Assembly (NCBI GenBank): GCA_000372225.1
Contig: AQTY01000008.1
Span: 1 to 58,704, forward strand
Source: Candidatus Nitromaritima sp. SCGC AAA288-L16
Lineage (GTDB): Bacteria > Nitrospinota > Nitrospinia > Nitrospinales > VA-1
Length of the DNA stretch: 58,704 nucleotides
Direction: 5' to 3'
In this document: piece after piece, positions 35,008-43,202 of the stretch
Numbering within the stretch: the first letter of the stretch is position 1
How the letters are laid out: each line of letters begins with the position of its first letter
The notes under the pieces: generated by a model
The model's database searches: none
The model's input: the letters and a program-made list of their open reading frames with translations, nothing else
What the model was told of the DNA's origin: nothing
Translations under genes and position numbers: made by a program

Positions 35008-35892
35008 TTAACCCAAAGGTTCGAAAGAAGTCTTAGAGTTTGATTTTCTTTTTAATTTTTCTTTAGCTCGTTTTTCAATTTGGCGGACTCGTTCGCGGGA
35101 CACACCAATTTTTTGCCCTATTTCTTCTAATGTTTTTGCTTCCCCATCGAAACCAAAACGCATCCTTAAAATTTCTTTTTCGCGCTCAGGTAGGTTCATC
35201 AACAACGCGCTAATTTTAGAGTTTAATTCTTGTTTTATTACTTGTTCATCACAGGGTATGGCATCTTTTTTTTCCAGTAAGTCAAGGTATGTGGTGTCTT
35301 CTCCATTTTTGAGTGGGGTGTCTAAGGAAAGTTGTTTTTGATAGCCACGCATAATATTTTCGTATTCATATATAGATAGTTTTTGGTGTTGAGCTATCTC
35401 GCTTTGTGTTGGTTCTTGGCCAAGACTCTGGGCTAAAATTTTAGAAATTTTTAGCCCTCGGTGCATTTTTACAGCTTGTTTGACAGGAAGTTTGACTGCT
35501 CCTGCATACGAGGCCAGGGAGTGGACCATAGCTTGCTTGATCCACCAAACAGCGTAGGTGATAAACTTTACTTGCCGTGAAGGATCAAATCTCTTGGCAG
35601 CTTGAATGATACCGATGTTTCCTTCTTCAATTAAATCCTGCAGGGAGAGTCCACATCCACGGTACTTATTGGCTACTGATACAACATATTTCAAGTTTCT
35701 TTGAACTAGTTTTTGGAGCGCCGCAATGTCACCTTCCGCTATCTGATGACCCAATTCATACTCTTCATCGCGAGTCAGCGGTTTAATTTTGCTGATTTCA
35801 CTCATATAGCGAGTTAAAGCGTCGGGGCGTGAACCTGTATTTAAGTTTTCCCCATTTAATTTTTGGAATTTTGTTTTGACGGTCATCAGCAT
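35008..35892 (-). CDS. Sigma-70 family factor, RpoD/RpoS-like group without region 1.1
   Basis: 294 aa. Region 1.2 RYMSEISKIKPLTRDEEYELG, regions 2.1-2.4 (RNLKYVVSVANKYRG, LIEEGNIGIIQAAKRFDPS, FITYAVWWIKQAMVHSL), region 3, and region 4 with the HTH TLEEIGQKIGVSRERVRQIE. No RpoH box is seen and region 1.1 is absent, so it is a group 2 (stationary or stress-type) factor rather than the housekeeping one. The region 2.4 tail ASYAGAVKLP differs from the RpoD consensus ADQARTIRIP, hinting at an altered -10 preference. It is 11 bp downstream of bamD. Confidence 0.88.
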   Translation of the reverse strand: MLMTVKTKFQKLNGENLNTGSRPDALTRYMSEISKIKPLTRDEEYELGHQIAEGDIAALQKLVQRNLKYVVSVANKYRGCGLSLQDLIEEGNIGIIQAAKRFDPSRQVKFITYAVWWIKQAMVHSLASYAGAVKLPVKQAVKMHRGLKISKILAQSLGQEPTQSEIAQHQKLSIYEYENIMRGYQKQLSLDTPLKNGEDTTYLDLLEKKDAIPCDEQVIKQELNSKISALLMNLPEREKEILRMRFGFDGEAKTLEEIGQKIGVSRERVRQIEKRAKEKLKRKSNSKTSFEPLG

Positions 35893-35903
35893 CGTTATCT
35901 TAA

Positions 35904-36680
35904 TTAACGTAAAGCTGTAAGCCTCTTTTTTGCTTGAAGCATGAACTGGCTTCTAGGATATTCTCTGATAAACTTCTTATAAAGTAAATGTGCTTCCTTG
36001 AAGTTTTGTTCATAAAAATACGATTCTGCGATAAGAAACGCGGCTTCATCAAAAAACTTTTGTTTTGAGTGGTCATCCAGAAGACTTTTGAGCCTGGAAA
36101 TGGCCGAAAGGTAAGCCCCTGTACGGTAATAGAATTTTCCGACCTCGAAAACATTTTTTGATAAATTAAAATCGCATTTATTTATTTTTTGTTTAGCCTG
36201 CCTCAGGTACTGGCTCTTGGGAAACCGGTCAATTAACTGTTGGAATCCGTCACGCGCATCTTTTGTTGCAACCTGATCTCTTGAGGTTAGATCCATACGT
36301 TGATAGTCCGACATGGCTTTATAAAAGTAGGCTCGGTCGATATTTTTATGCTTCGGGTATAAATCAATAAACTTTTTAAAATGAAATTTTGCTTCCTCAT
36401 ACTCCTCAATACTATAATGAGATCTAGCCACAAGCAGTAGCGCTTGCGATCGTTTCTTGCTGTCAGGAAAATCTTCAATGAGTTGTGTGAATAGGGTTTT
36501 TGCTCGGAGGTTTTGACCTAGTTTAATCGCTTTGATTCCCTCTTCAAGTAGTTCTTTAGGTGAATCGAGTACGATTTCTTTGGCGAAGAGCGAGCAGGAA
36601 CAAATTGTTAAAAGACCAGCGATGATACTTATGGCGACAGGTGGGTGAATGTTAATTGTAAAAAAATTTTTAACGATCAT
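35904..36680 (-). CDS. bamD: Outer membrane assembly lipoprotein BamD
   Basis: 258 aa. Lipoprotein-type signal LLTICSC (Cys near residue 29). The body consists of about five TPR-like repeats in the YfiO arrangement: EEGIKAIKLGQNLRAKTLFTQLIEDFP, ALLLVARSHYSIEEYEEAK, FQQLIDRFPKSQY, NVFEVGKFYYRTGAYLSA and AAFLIAESYFYEQNFKEA. BamD links BamA to the rest of the beta-barrel assembly machine. It shares an operon with the sigma factor and plsY. Confidence 0.9.
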   Translation of the reverse strand: MIVKNFFTINIHPPVAISIIAGLLTICSCSLFAKEIVLDSPKELLEEGIKAIKLGQNLRAKTLFTQLIEDFPDSKKRSQALLLVARSHYSIEEYEEAKFHFKKFIDLYPKHKNIDRAYFYKAMSDYQRMDLTSRDQVATKDARDGFQQLIDRFPKSQYLRQAKQKINKCDFNLSKNVFEVGKFYYRTGAYLSAISRLKSLLDDHSKQKFFDEAAFLIAESYFYEQNFKEAHLLYKKFIREYPRSQFMLQAKKRLTALR

Positions 36681-36867
36681 TTTATGTATATAATAATCAG
36701 AATAGGAATTTGTAACACAATATACACCAAAGTCTTTTGAAGTGAGTGTTTTTTGTCCGTGCCTTACTATGCAGTCTTTAATTATGCTATAAGTGCGGAT
36801 TGGTTGTTAGATTTGCTGATTTAATAGCGCGGATGCGCTATAACTTAAAAATTGAGTAGGTACACAT

Positions 36868-37641
36868 TTGACCCCAAAAATAAAACTTTTAGTCTTTGCG
36901 GTGATTTTAGTGGTGGTTGGTCTTTCTCCAGATTTGTATGCTGCTGAAATAGTCAATCCTAGTTCAAATTTAAAAATTCTGGCTTTTGTGGAAAAGGGAG
37001 GATTGATGATGTATCCCATAATTTTTTGTTCCATACTTATGGCCGGAATTGGACTAGAAAGAGCCTATAATTTACGACGCAAGAATATTATTGACGGCGT
37101 GTTTCTTGATCAGTTCCGTTCGCACTGGAACTGGGATGATATTCAACTGGGATTGCAGTTATGCGCTTCTCATGACACTTCGTTAGCGCGTATTCTCAAA
37201 ACTGGTTTGCTGAGGTTTGGGGAGAAGGTGGATGAAATAGAGCGGGCGATTGAGGGCGCAGGTCAGCATGAAGCCTCCTTACTGAATTCTAATTTACGCG
37301 CTTTAGGTGCTATAGCAAATATCACTCCTATGATGGGATTATTAGGCACTGTGTTTGGAATGATTAAGGCTTTTGATGTCATTTCACAAAGCGGGACAGG
37401 AAATCCGGGGTTGGTTGCCAGTGGTATTTCAGAGGCTTTGATAACTACAGCAGCAGGGATGATAGTGGGTATTCCAGCTTTGGTCTTATACCATTATTTT
37501 AGGGCAAAAATTGATCGCTATGTTTTTGAAATGGAAGAAATTTCTTTTCAACTTATTGAAGAACTTTCCTTCAAAGCCATGCGTGAAAAAAAAGAGTGGG
37601 AAAAGAAAAGAAAACCTAAGAAGGCAAAGAGAGAAGAATAA
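36868..37641 (+). CDS. tolQ: TolQ/ExbB/MotA-family proton channel protein
   Basis: 257 aa from a TTG start preceded by GAGTAGG. An N-terminal signal-like helix (to about residue 25) is followed by three membrane helices: LMMYPIIFCSILMAGIGLERAY, ALGAIANITPMMGLLGTVFGMIKAF and GISEALITTAAGMIVGIPALVLYHYF. The final 30 residues are highly basic. It forms the stator-like pore with the TolR-type protein encoded 34 bp downstream. Whether it powers Tol-Pal or TonB cannot be told from these two genes alone. Confidence 0.88.
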   Translation: MTPKIKLLVFAVILVVVGLSPDLYAAEIVNPSSNLKILAFVEKGGLMMYPIIFCSILMAGIGLERAYNLRRKNIIDGVFLDQFRSHWNWDDIQLGLQLCASHDTSLARILKTGLLRFGEKVDEIERAIEGAGQHEASLLNSNLRALGAIANITPMMGLLGTVFGMIKAFDVISQSGTGNPGLVASGISEALITTAAGMIVGIPALVLYHYFRAKIDRYVFEMEEISFQLIEELSFKAMREKKEWEKKRKPKKAKREE

Positions 37642-37675
37642 AGCAATTTACAACTTTCCTTAATGAGTAGATTCA

Positions 37676-38071
37676 ATGCGTTTTCGAAGTGAAGATGAAG
37701 AAAATTTTTCGTTTGATTTGACACCGCTTGTCGATGTGGTGTTTCTCTTGCTTATATTTTTTATGGTATCGACAGTGTTTGTTGACTTTAAACGGCAGAT
37801 GGATATTTCTTTACCTTCTTCAAAGTCATCAGTGCCAAGCGAGGTTAAGGAACCGGTTAAGGTCGAGTTGACTGTGGATAAGCAGATATTTTTGAATGGG
37901 GAAAAGGTAACCCTCGAAGAATTTGAGTTAGCGCTTTCGAAAATTTCAGTAAGTAAAAATAATGCGGCAGTTATAAGAGCAGATAAGGACTTGCCATATG
38001 GCAATGTCATTAAGATTATGGGTATTCTTCAAAGTGCTAAAATTTTAGATATTGGGGTGGCGGTTAAATGA
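37676..38071 (+). CDS. tolR: TolR/ExbD-family protein
   Basis: 131 aa. Short cytosolic start, one transmembrane helix with the proton-pathway aspartate (FDLTPLVDVVFLLLIFFMV), and a periplasmic domain with LTVDKQIFLNGEKVT and AAVIRADKDLPYGNVIKIM, all typical of ExbD/TolR. It follows the TolQ-like gene in the same operon and converges with the gene at 38084. Confidence 0.9.
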   Translation: MRFRSEDEENFSFDLTPLVDVVFLLLIFFMVSTVFVDFKRQMDISLPSSKSSVPSEVKEPVKVELTVDKQIFLNGEKVTLEEFELALSKISVSKNNAAVIRADKDLPYGNVIKIMGILQSAKILDIGVAVK

Positions 38072-38083
38072 ATGTTTGCTGGC

Positions 38084-38386
38084 CTATTTTTGTTTCAAAA
38101 TTCTTGGCCTTTTTCGGTCAACTATCCATCTATTTAGCATTAAGAGTTCATCGAAACTTATCAGGTCAATCAATGTTTCTGGATTGCTATGATCTTCATC
38201 GTTGATCACCACACCGCAATAATTCCTTTCAACATAGGCGGCCACATGTGCCTTGAACTGAGGAAAATTAGAAAATAACTCAGAGAAAATTTCTTTCTGG
38301 TACCCAGGGGTTTTGTCTTTGGGTCTGTATTTAGAAAGCTTTGATGTTAGCTTGGTTCGAAAATCTCCTTTGATAAGTATTCCCAT
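38084..38386 (-). CDS. Small protein of unknown function
   Basis: 100 aa from ATG at 38386, which is preceded by GAGGGG with proper spacing; a GTG at 38401 would run through that ribosome site. The protein is basic at both ends (IKGDFRTKLTSKLSKYRPKDK and WIVDRKRPRILKQK) with a conserved-looking middle (YVERNYCGVVINDED). It has no signal or membrane segment. Not recognised. Confidence 0.55.
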   Translation of the reverse strand: MGILIKGDFRTKLTSKLSKYRPKDKTPGYQKEIFSELFSNFPQFKAHVAAYVERNYCGVVINDEDHSNPETLIDLISFDELLMLNRWIVDRKRPRILKQK

Positions 38387-38556
38387 AATTCCCCTCTTCA
38401 CATGTAAGGAGTTCGACTACGGTATATATAGTTTCGTGATACTAAAATAAATTATCGATTAGTTCAATTTTATGTCGAACGTCTGATGGCCAAATTTGGA
38501 AAGATTTTTTGATGTTGGTTGTTTTGAATAAAATATTCATCGGGAGAGAGTTGATT

Positions 38557-39138
38557 TTACTTGTTAAAGTTAAACTTGATCATAGCATCATCCAAAACTT
38601 TTCGTGTTGAATTTGCGGCTTCATGCTGGTTTTTTAGTTCAAATAAATCAATGGCTTTCCTCAGGTTGATAATTACGAGATACTTGAATGGTGGTCCCTT
38701 CCTGAAGTTATAATAGGCCCACCCAAGATTGCCATGTGCTTCAGCATCGTCTTGTCGTCGGTGGACGACTATGTTTAATTGGGCGATAGCGTCTTCCCAG
38801 CGTTCTAGGTGATTATAGACGTTTCCTAAACTATAGCGGGCATCTAGATTACCGGGCTCCAGTTCGACGGTTTTTTCGAAAGCGACTGCAGCTTCTTTCG
38901 GTTTATTTAGATTTTTATATGCCAGCGCAAGGTTAAAATGGGCAACGGTCGCATTGGGATTACGTCCGATGGATTTTTTGTAAGCGTCAACCGCTTCCTC
39001 AAAGCGACCTTGGCGACTTAGCATATTTCCTTTTAAAAACCAATCCTCAGCTTTCTCTTGAGACCAAGTATCAGGAGCAAAGCCAAATAGAAACACCCAT
39101 GTGGTTGCTGCGAGTAAAAAAGTACCATTTTGACTCAT
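38557..39138 (-). CDS. Periplasmic TPR protein
   Basis: 193 aa. Signal peptide to about residue 26 (FAPDTWSQE). Four TPRs follow: AEDWFLKGNMLSRQGRFEEA, VAHFNLALAYKNLNKPKEAA, LDARYSLGNVYNHLERWEDA and AEAHGNLGWAYYNF. A protein-protein interaction role is likely; the partner is unknown. It is 81 bp upstream of the ABC ATPase gene on the same strand. Confidence 0.82.
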   Translation of the reverse strand: MSQNGTFLLAATTWVFLFGFAPDTWSQEKAEDWFLKGNMLSRQGRFEEAVDAYKKSIGRNPNATVAHFNLALAYKNLNKPKEAAVAFEKTVELEPGNLDARYSLGNVYNHLERWEDAIAQLNIVVHRRQDDAEAHGNLGWAYYNFRKGPPFKYLVIINLRKAIDLFELKNQHEAANSTRKVLDDAMIKFNFNK

Positions 39139-39219
39139 TGTGAATCTCGATTCCTGTAGTTAGATGGTTTCGATTGTACAGTATCCATTTGGGATTGGGC
39201 AAGGAGAGGGGCTGGTTAT

Positions 39220-40032
39220 TTAGTTTAGATATTTAATAGAGTCCTCTGAACTATTTGGTCGACTTTCCGTAATCCAGTAGCGGCCTGATTTTTTTTTTAA
39301 TTCTATATGGCAATCGAAAACCTCCGATAGATTGGATCCAGTGAGCATTTTGCTTTTAGTTCCTCTAGAAAAAATGGTGCCGTTTTTGAGAAATAGAACA
39401 TGAGTTGTCAGGGGAAGAATTTCGTCAATATGGTGAGTTACATAGATTAGTTGAGTTTTAGTTTTTGCAAGTTTTTTAAGAGTTTGTAAAAATAGCTCCT
39501 TTGTCGGAATGTCCAACCCTGCACAAGGTTCATCTAGGATTAATAAGTCAGGATGGTTGACCAGAGCTCTAGCTAAAAGAATTCGTCGGGCTTCTCCATA
39601 GGATATTCTCCCAATCGGTTCATTGCTTAAGCTTCGTATCCCTAAAAACTCCATCCAATAGGCGGCTGTTTCTCTTTGCTTTTGGCTCGCTTGTTTATAT
39701 AGCCCGATTGAAGAAAAAAAACCAGATACGACCACATCTTTGCCAAGAGTAGTAGAAGCATACTTTTCTTGAAAATCTGCAGACACAAAGCCGATTCGTT
39801 TTCTAGCGTCGCTAAGAGGGCCGTGTTTTTCATTTCCAAACCAACGGACTTTCCCACCATCAATCGGTATTAATTCTCCGAAGATAAGTTTCATAAAGGA
39901 TGTTTTCCCTGCGCCGTTAACACCCACCACCGCCCAATTTTCTTTATTTTTCATGGTCCAGTTAATACCTTGAAGAACCTGCTTGCTATTTAAAAAAACA
40001 TCTGCTTTGCGAATGCGGATAAGCCAGTTCAT
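39220..40032 (-). CDS. Stand-alone ABC transporter ATPase (ModF-like)
   Basis: 270 aa. Walker A GVNGAGKTS, Q-loop FVSADFQEKY, signature segment ISYGEARRILLARALV (degenerate LSGGQ), Walker B LLILDEPCAGLD and switch HHIDEI. No permease lies next to it, so it may act with a distant permease or as a soluble ABC protein as suggested for ModF. It begins 17 bp after the phosphatase gene and is probably co-transcribed with it. Confidence 0.88.
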   Translation of the reverse strand: MNWLIRIRKADVFLNSKQVLQGINWTMKNKENWAVVGVNGAGKTSFMKLIFGELIPIDGGKVRWFGNEKHGPLSDARKRIGFVSADFQEKYASTTLGKDVVVSGFFSSIGLYKQASQKQRETAAYWMEFLGIRSLSNEPIGRISYGEARRILLARALVNHPDLLILDEPCAGLDIPTKELFLQTLKKLAKTKTQLIYVTHHIDEILPLTTHVLFLKNGTIFSRGTKSKMLTGSNLSEVFDCHIELKKKSGRYWITESRPNSSEDSIKYLN

Positions 40033-40049
40033 TGCAAAAAACTCATCTT

Positions 40050-40712
40050 TTATTGGATAGCTATCTTTTTGTTAGACGAATGGGGTGAGTGGATATTGTT
40101 GTGACTGCCTCCCATTAAGTCTACGACTGGATCCCCTCCCTCGTAATACTGAAGAATATTTACGGACGCATAAGGTTGGTTGATACGGAAAAGGTTTTTA
40201 ACAGAGATCTCTAACACATGAGACAAAATCATGCGTATAACGCCACCATGGCAAAGTATAACGATATTACCGGAATGATGCTCAGCCAATATCTGCTCAA
40301 ATTTTGGAATTACCCGGTCTTTGAGTTGGGAAAATGACTCGCCGCCTTCAACTTGGAAAAGTTCTATATTTTTGAGCCTTTCCTTTAGTTTCTCGGGATA
40401 CTTGCGATTGACTTCACTTACACTCAACCCTTCCCAATCACCGAAGGCCAATTCACGTAATTCTTTATAAGGAACGTGTTTTAAGTTGTGTCCATCCGCT
40501 ATAAATTTTGCACCTATTTGGGTTCTTTTTAGGTCGCTACTATAAACAGCATTGATTGGTAGGTTTCTTAAAGCTTTGGCAAGAAGGAGACTTTGTTCTC
40601 TTCCTTTATCTGAGAGATTGACATCAAAATGTCCATTGAAGCAAACCTTTCCGGCATTTGTGGTTTCACCGTGTCTTATAAGATATATGCGAGACGCTAC
40701 TTTGCCGTTCAT
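40050..40712 (-). CDS. Histidine phosphatase (phosphoglycerate mutase-like, CobC-like)
   Basis: 220 aa. Catalytic RHGE motif in YLIRHGETTNAGKVCFNGHFD, second block VYSSDLKRTQIGAKFI, general acid in ELAFGDWEGLSV, and second His in IVILCHGGVIRMIL. This is the CobC/GpmB branch; alpha-ribazole phosphatase is possible given the B12-type radical SAM proteins in the window, but no other cobalamin gene is adjacent. Confidence 0.88.
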   Translation of the reverse strand: MNGKVASRIYLIRHGETTNAGKVCFNGHFDVNLSDKGREQSLLLAKALRNLPINAVYSSDLKRTQIGAKFIADGHNLKHVPYKELRELAFGDWEGLSVSEVNRKYPEKLKERLKNIELFQVEGGESFSQLKDRVIPKFEQILAEHHSGNIVILCHGGVIRMILSHVLEISVKNLFRINQPYASVNILQYYEGGDPVVDLMGGSHNNIHSPHSSNKKIAIQ

Positions 40713-40743
40713 AGTTATTTATTTGGGCAGACAGTACTTGATA

Positions 40744-40778
40744 GAAAAAAAAATGGCAAGCTACAAGAGCTCGCCATT
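40744..40778 (-). terminator. Rho-independent terminator for the microprotein genes
   Basis: On the minus strand AATGGCGAGCT, loop CTTGT, AGCTTGCCATT (one mismatch) followed by a run of nine T. It lies 27 bp beyond the stop codon of the 55-aa gene. Confidence 0.75.
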
Positions 40779-40804
40779 TTCTCTGCAAATATTTTAGTCA
40801 GTGA

Positions 40805-40972
40805 CTAGTGACCACCGCCACCACCTGAGTTCCAGAGGTAGAAGTAATCCAAACCCTGAACCTTCATAAGGCCCCAGTTAATGAATAAGTAATAGAAACA
40901 TACCGCGATAAAAGCGATGATGAACCAAGTAATGGATTTGGTGGTTATAAACTTCCTTTGTTCTAGATCCAC
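40805..40972 (-). CDS. 55-aa single-span membrane protein with Gly-rich C-terminus
   Basis: GTG start at 40972 with AAAGGGGG five bases upstream. The protein begins MDLEQRKFITTKS, has one transmembrane helix (about 14-33, WFIIAFIAVCFYYLFINWG) and ends with LWNSGGGGGH. A strong terminator follows. It is 53 bp downstream of a second microprotein gene on the same strand. No family recognised; size and shape fit a small subunit of a respiratory or photosynthetic-type membrane complex (inference). Confidence 0.75.
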   Translation of the reverse strand: MDLEQRKFITTKSITWFIIAFIAVCFYYLFINWGLMKVQGLDYFYLWNSGGGGGH

Positions 40973-41025
40973 AATTACCCCCTTTTATGATTTACTAAAC
41001 CAAATTTTATTCAGGCCATCTTCGT

Positions 41026-41130
41026 TTATCGCCAAACTGAAGCGAACCAGTAAAAGAACCACAAACAAAACACAACAGTTCCCATGTATATCCATGGGCC
41101 GGCTTTTTCCTTAAGTTTTTCTATGTCCAT
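41026..41130 (-). CDS. 34-aa single-span membrane protein
   Basis: ATG at 41130 with AGGGG about eight bases upstream; TAA at 41026. Starts MDIEKLKEKAGPWIYMG, then a Trp/Phe-rich helix (TVVFCLWFFYWFASVWR). The start resembles that of the 55-aa protein downstream, so the two are likely an operon. Not recognised. Confidence 0.65.
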   Translation of the reverse strand: MDIEKLKEKAGPWIYMGTVVFCLWFFYWFASVWR

Positions 41131-41244
41131 TGAAAACGCCCCTAAAATGAAAGTGTTAAATATTAAAATAATTTACTCTTGACAGCAATAAATTATGGAT
41201 GTTAGCTTAACCAAAACTTCGTTCTCTCAACACGAGGAAAGCTC

Positions 41245-41352
41245 ATGCCGAGTAAAGATGGAAAAATCTTCGATAATATTGTTTATATAGGTCTCGGAGT
41301 CAACGGGCTCACAGCCCTTTACCTACTTCTTATGTACTTCGAGATCATTTAA
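41245..41352 (+). CDS. 35-aa single-span membrane protein
   Basis: ATG at 41245 with GAGG seven bases upstream; TAA at 41350. Starts MPSKDGKIFDNIVYIG, then a hydrophobic helix to the end (LTALYLLLMYFEII). It diverges from the 34-aa gene, so both would share the 114-bp promoter region. Not recognised. Confidence 0.6.
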   Translation: MPSKDGKIFDNIVYIGLGVNGLTALYLLLMYFEII

Positions 41353-41483
41353 TCCGCGAACTTTAACACAGGGTTTTAAAAAGTGTCAAGAAGAAACCCG
41401 TTGATCTTGGGACAGTAACCTATTTTATGTCCTTTTTTATTCAAGAGCCTTTATCTCGTCCTGCGCAACACGATCTCTTACAA

Positions 41484-42194
41484 CTATGTTTTGGGATAAA
41501 CCACATATAACATAAGGTAAACTAAGGTGCTAGTTACTAAAATAAGAGCGAAGATTACCATAGTGATTCGCCCCAATTTTCTGTGGCGCTGAGCTCCATC
41601 AGGTATGGATTTTTCTATAAATTTTTCTAGATAGATCACGAGGGCTATAACACCAAAAATGATCGCCCAAGCGAGACTTGCAGCGAAAGATTTGTGCCGA
41701 ATGAATGTGAGGATTGACTGATTTCCTGCCCAAAGTAGGGCAAGGGTTATCATGGTCGATTTGAAAATTTTTGGGTTTGCTTTTAATTCCCTGCTTTGGA
41801 GAATATAGTTACCATCGATTTTATCGCACGCACGAAACCCCTGAAAAATCATATATATAGATAAAATAAGCCCCAGACATACTAGAATGAGATGCGTGGT
41901 TAGGATGGGTACAAATACGTTATCGTAGACATCCTGTGGGCCACCAAAACCTTCTTTCCCCTCAAGAGTCAATACGCCTAACTGACGAGCATAGTAATAC
42001 CCGATAAAATAAACCAACATTGATACCATGGATAAAAAGATCAACTTGTGGTGTTGAGTGCCCAGTCCTTTTTTTGCCAACCCCCAGGCGAAAAGAAACA
42101 TTACCGTAAATAGTACTGCCAATAGGTAACTAAGATCGGCACCAAACGTGCCGGAAGGAGCCAAAAAACCAGGTTGTGCTAGTAATTTTTGCAT
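41484..42194 (-). CDS. DUF420-family multi-span membrane protein
   Basis: 236 aa with about seven helices. The C-terminal HRKLGRITMVIFALILVTST and LMLYVVYP are typical of DUF420 (YozB/CtaM-like) proteins, which are linked to heme-copper oxidase assembly or function in Bacillus and Staphylococcus. Histidines HH (near residue 47) and H (near 98) lie near helix ends and could bind heme or metal (inference). It follows the 59-aa membrane protein by 87 bp and lies beside three single-span microproteins, suggesting a respiratory membrane-complex locus. Confidence 0.75.
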   Translation of the reverse strand: MQKLLAQPGFLAPSGTFGADLSYLLAVLFTVMFLFAWGLAKKGLGTQHHKLIFLSMVSMLVYFIGYYYARQLGVLTLEGKEGFGGPQDVYDNVFVPILTTHLILVCLGLILSIYMIFQGFRACDKIDGNYILQSRELKANPKIFKSTMITLALLWAGNQSILTFIRHKSFAASLAWAIIFGVIALVIYLEKFIEKSIPDGAQRHRKLGRITMVIFALILVTSTLVYLMLYVVYPKT

Positions 42195-42281
42195 GTTTTA
42201 TGGAAGGCAAAAAAACAAAATAGAAAACGTTGGGCAGCTTTCCCGTTCAAGGTGACATCAAGGATTTGATTGGATTCTTCA

Positions 42282-42461
42282 TCAGGATTGTTTTCTTTCA
42301 AGAAGCCAAGTCCCACCGTAAAACTCAACTATTCCTAGTATGGCTAGATAGAGAAGAGGCTCCATTTTCCACCTGCCAAAAAAAAGTAAAACTACGGAAG
42401 TAATGGTGGCAAGTCCCAATAACTGCAATGATCGTCCTAGGTAGTAAGCTAATCGATTCAT
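42282..42461 (-). CDS. 59-aa two-span membrane protein
   Basis: ATG at 42461 to TGA at 42282. It begins MNRLAYYLGRSLQLLGLATI, continues through a hydrophobic VVLLFFG, then EPLLYLAILGIVEFYGGTW, and ends LLERKQS: two short helices with normal amino acid composition. It overlaps the last 137 bp of the gene at 42325 in another frame; the composition of this frame looks like real protein while that of the overlapping tail does not. Confidence 0.72.
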   Translation of the reverse strand: MNRLAYYLGRSLQLLGLATITSVVLLFFGRWKMEPLLYLAILGIVEFYGGTWLLERKQS

Positions 42462-43056
42462 TAATATTTAGCCACTTTTTTTTCGTCCTTGCCTGCTTAT
42501 TGGCACCAATCAAGTCTTCAATACTTTGACAGGCGAAACCTTGGGTGGACTTTTGCACTAGGTGTAGTGCTAAATTACCTTGGGGTGTCAGCGCATTCCT
42601 TCCTTCCGAAGTAGGCTTCTCCCCTTTGGTTTGCTGACCCATTTCTTTGATTCTTTCTGATATTTCCTTGTCACTGTATAGGTCATTCAGTGGATAACTG
42701 TATAGGAGCTTTACGTAGTCTCTCTCTTTTTCAGCATTTTTTTTTGTACCCAGAACAATGTTTTCCATTTCTATGGAGGCGGGCTTCTTCTTAAATCTAG
42801 ATGCCAGTTTTTTTATTTCAGTGAAATAGCCTTTCATGTCCTTATGATCTTTGAGTTCGTCCTGAGGAATTTTCGAACTTATCTCAAACTGAATATTCTC
42901 ATCAACCACACGGCTGCGACTGACCTCATAAGTGATATTGTCATAGTTAAATCGTCTACCTTTTTTTTGGTCGTATTTTTTTTTCATCTCTTCTACTATA
43001 ACGTTGAGACCTTTGTCTACGTATTCACAAAAAAGTATTTCCTTCAATGTTGCCAT
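42325..43056 (-). CDS. Basic soluble protein of unknown function, C-terminus uncertain
   Basis: 243 aa as read, from ATG at 43056 with GGAG six bases upstream. The first 195 residues are hydrophilic and Lys/Glu-rich (for example VDKGLNVIVEEMKKKYDQKK). After an A8 run (minus strand, 42483-42476; reading ACG-AAA-AAA-AAG) the frame continues for about 47 residues over a microprotein gene. With one A fewer, translation would stop at TAA after TKKSG, five bases before the ATG of that gene, which is normal operon spacing. The true product may therefore be about 197 aa. Not recognised. Confidence 0.55.
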   Translation of the reverse strand: MATLKEILFCEYVDKGLNVIVEEMKKKYDQKKGRRFNYDNITYEVSRSRVVDENIQFEISSKIPQDELKDHKDMKGYFTEIKKLASRFKKKPASIEMENIVLGTKKNAEKERDYVKLLYSYPLNDLYSDKEISERIKEMGQQTKGEKPTSEGRNALTPQGNLALHLVQKSTQGFACQSIEDLIGANKQARTKKKWLNINESISLLPRTIIAVIGTCHHYFRSFTFFWQVENGASSLSSHTRNS

Positions 43057-43202
43057 AGCGTTCTCCAGTAATAAAAATCAACCTGCACCGAAAATCAGAA
43101 TTAAATTATCCAAAATTGTGTAGAACAAAATAACATGTTCATCACCTTTTGAACATACCCAGTTTGTTTTTTAAACGAGGAAAAGGATGTTAGTAGCGGT
43201 GT

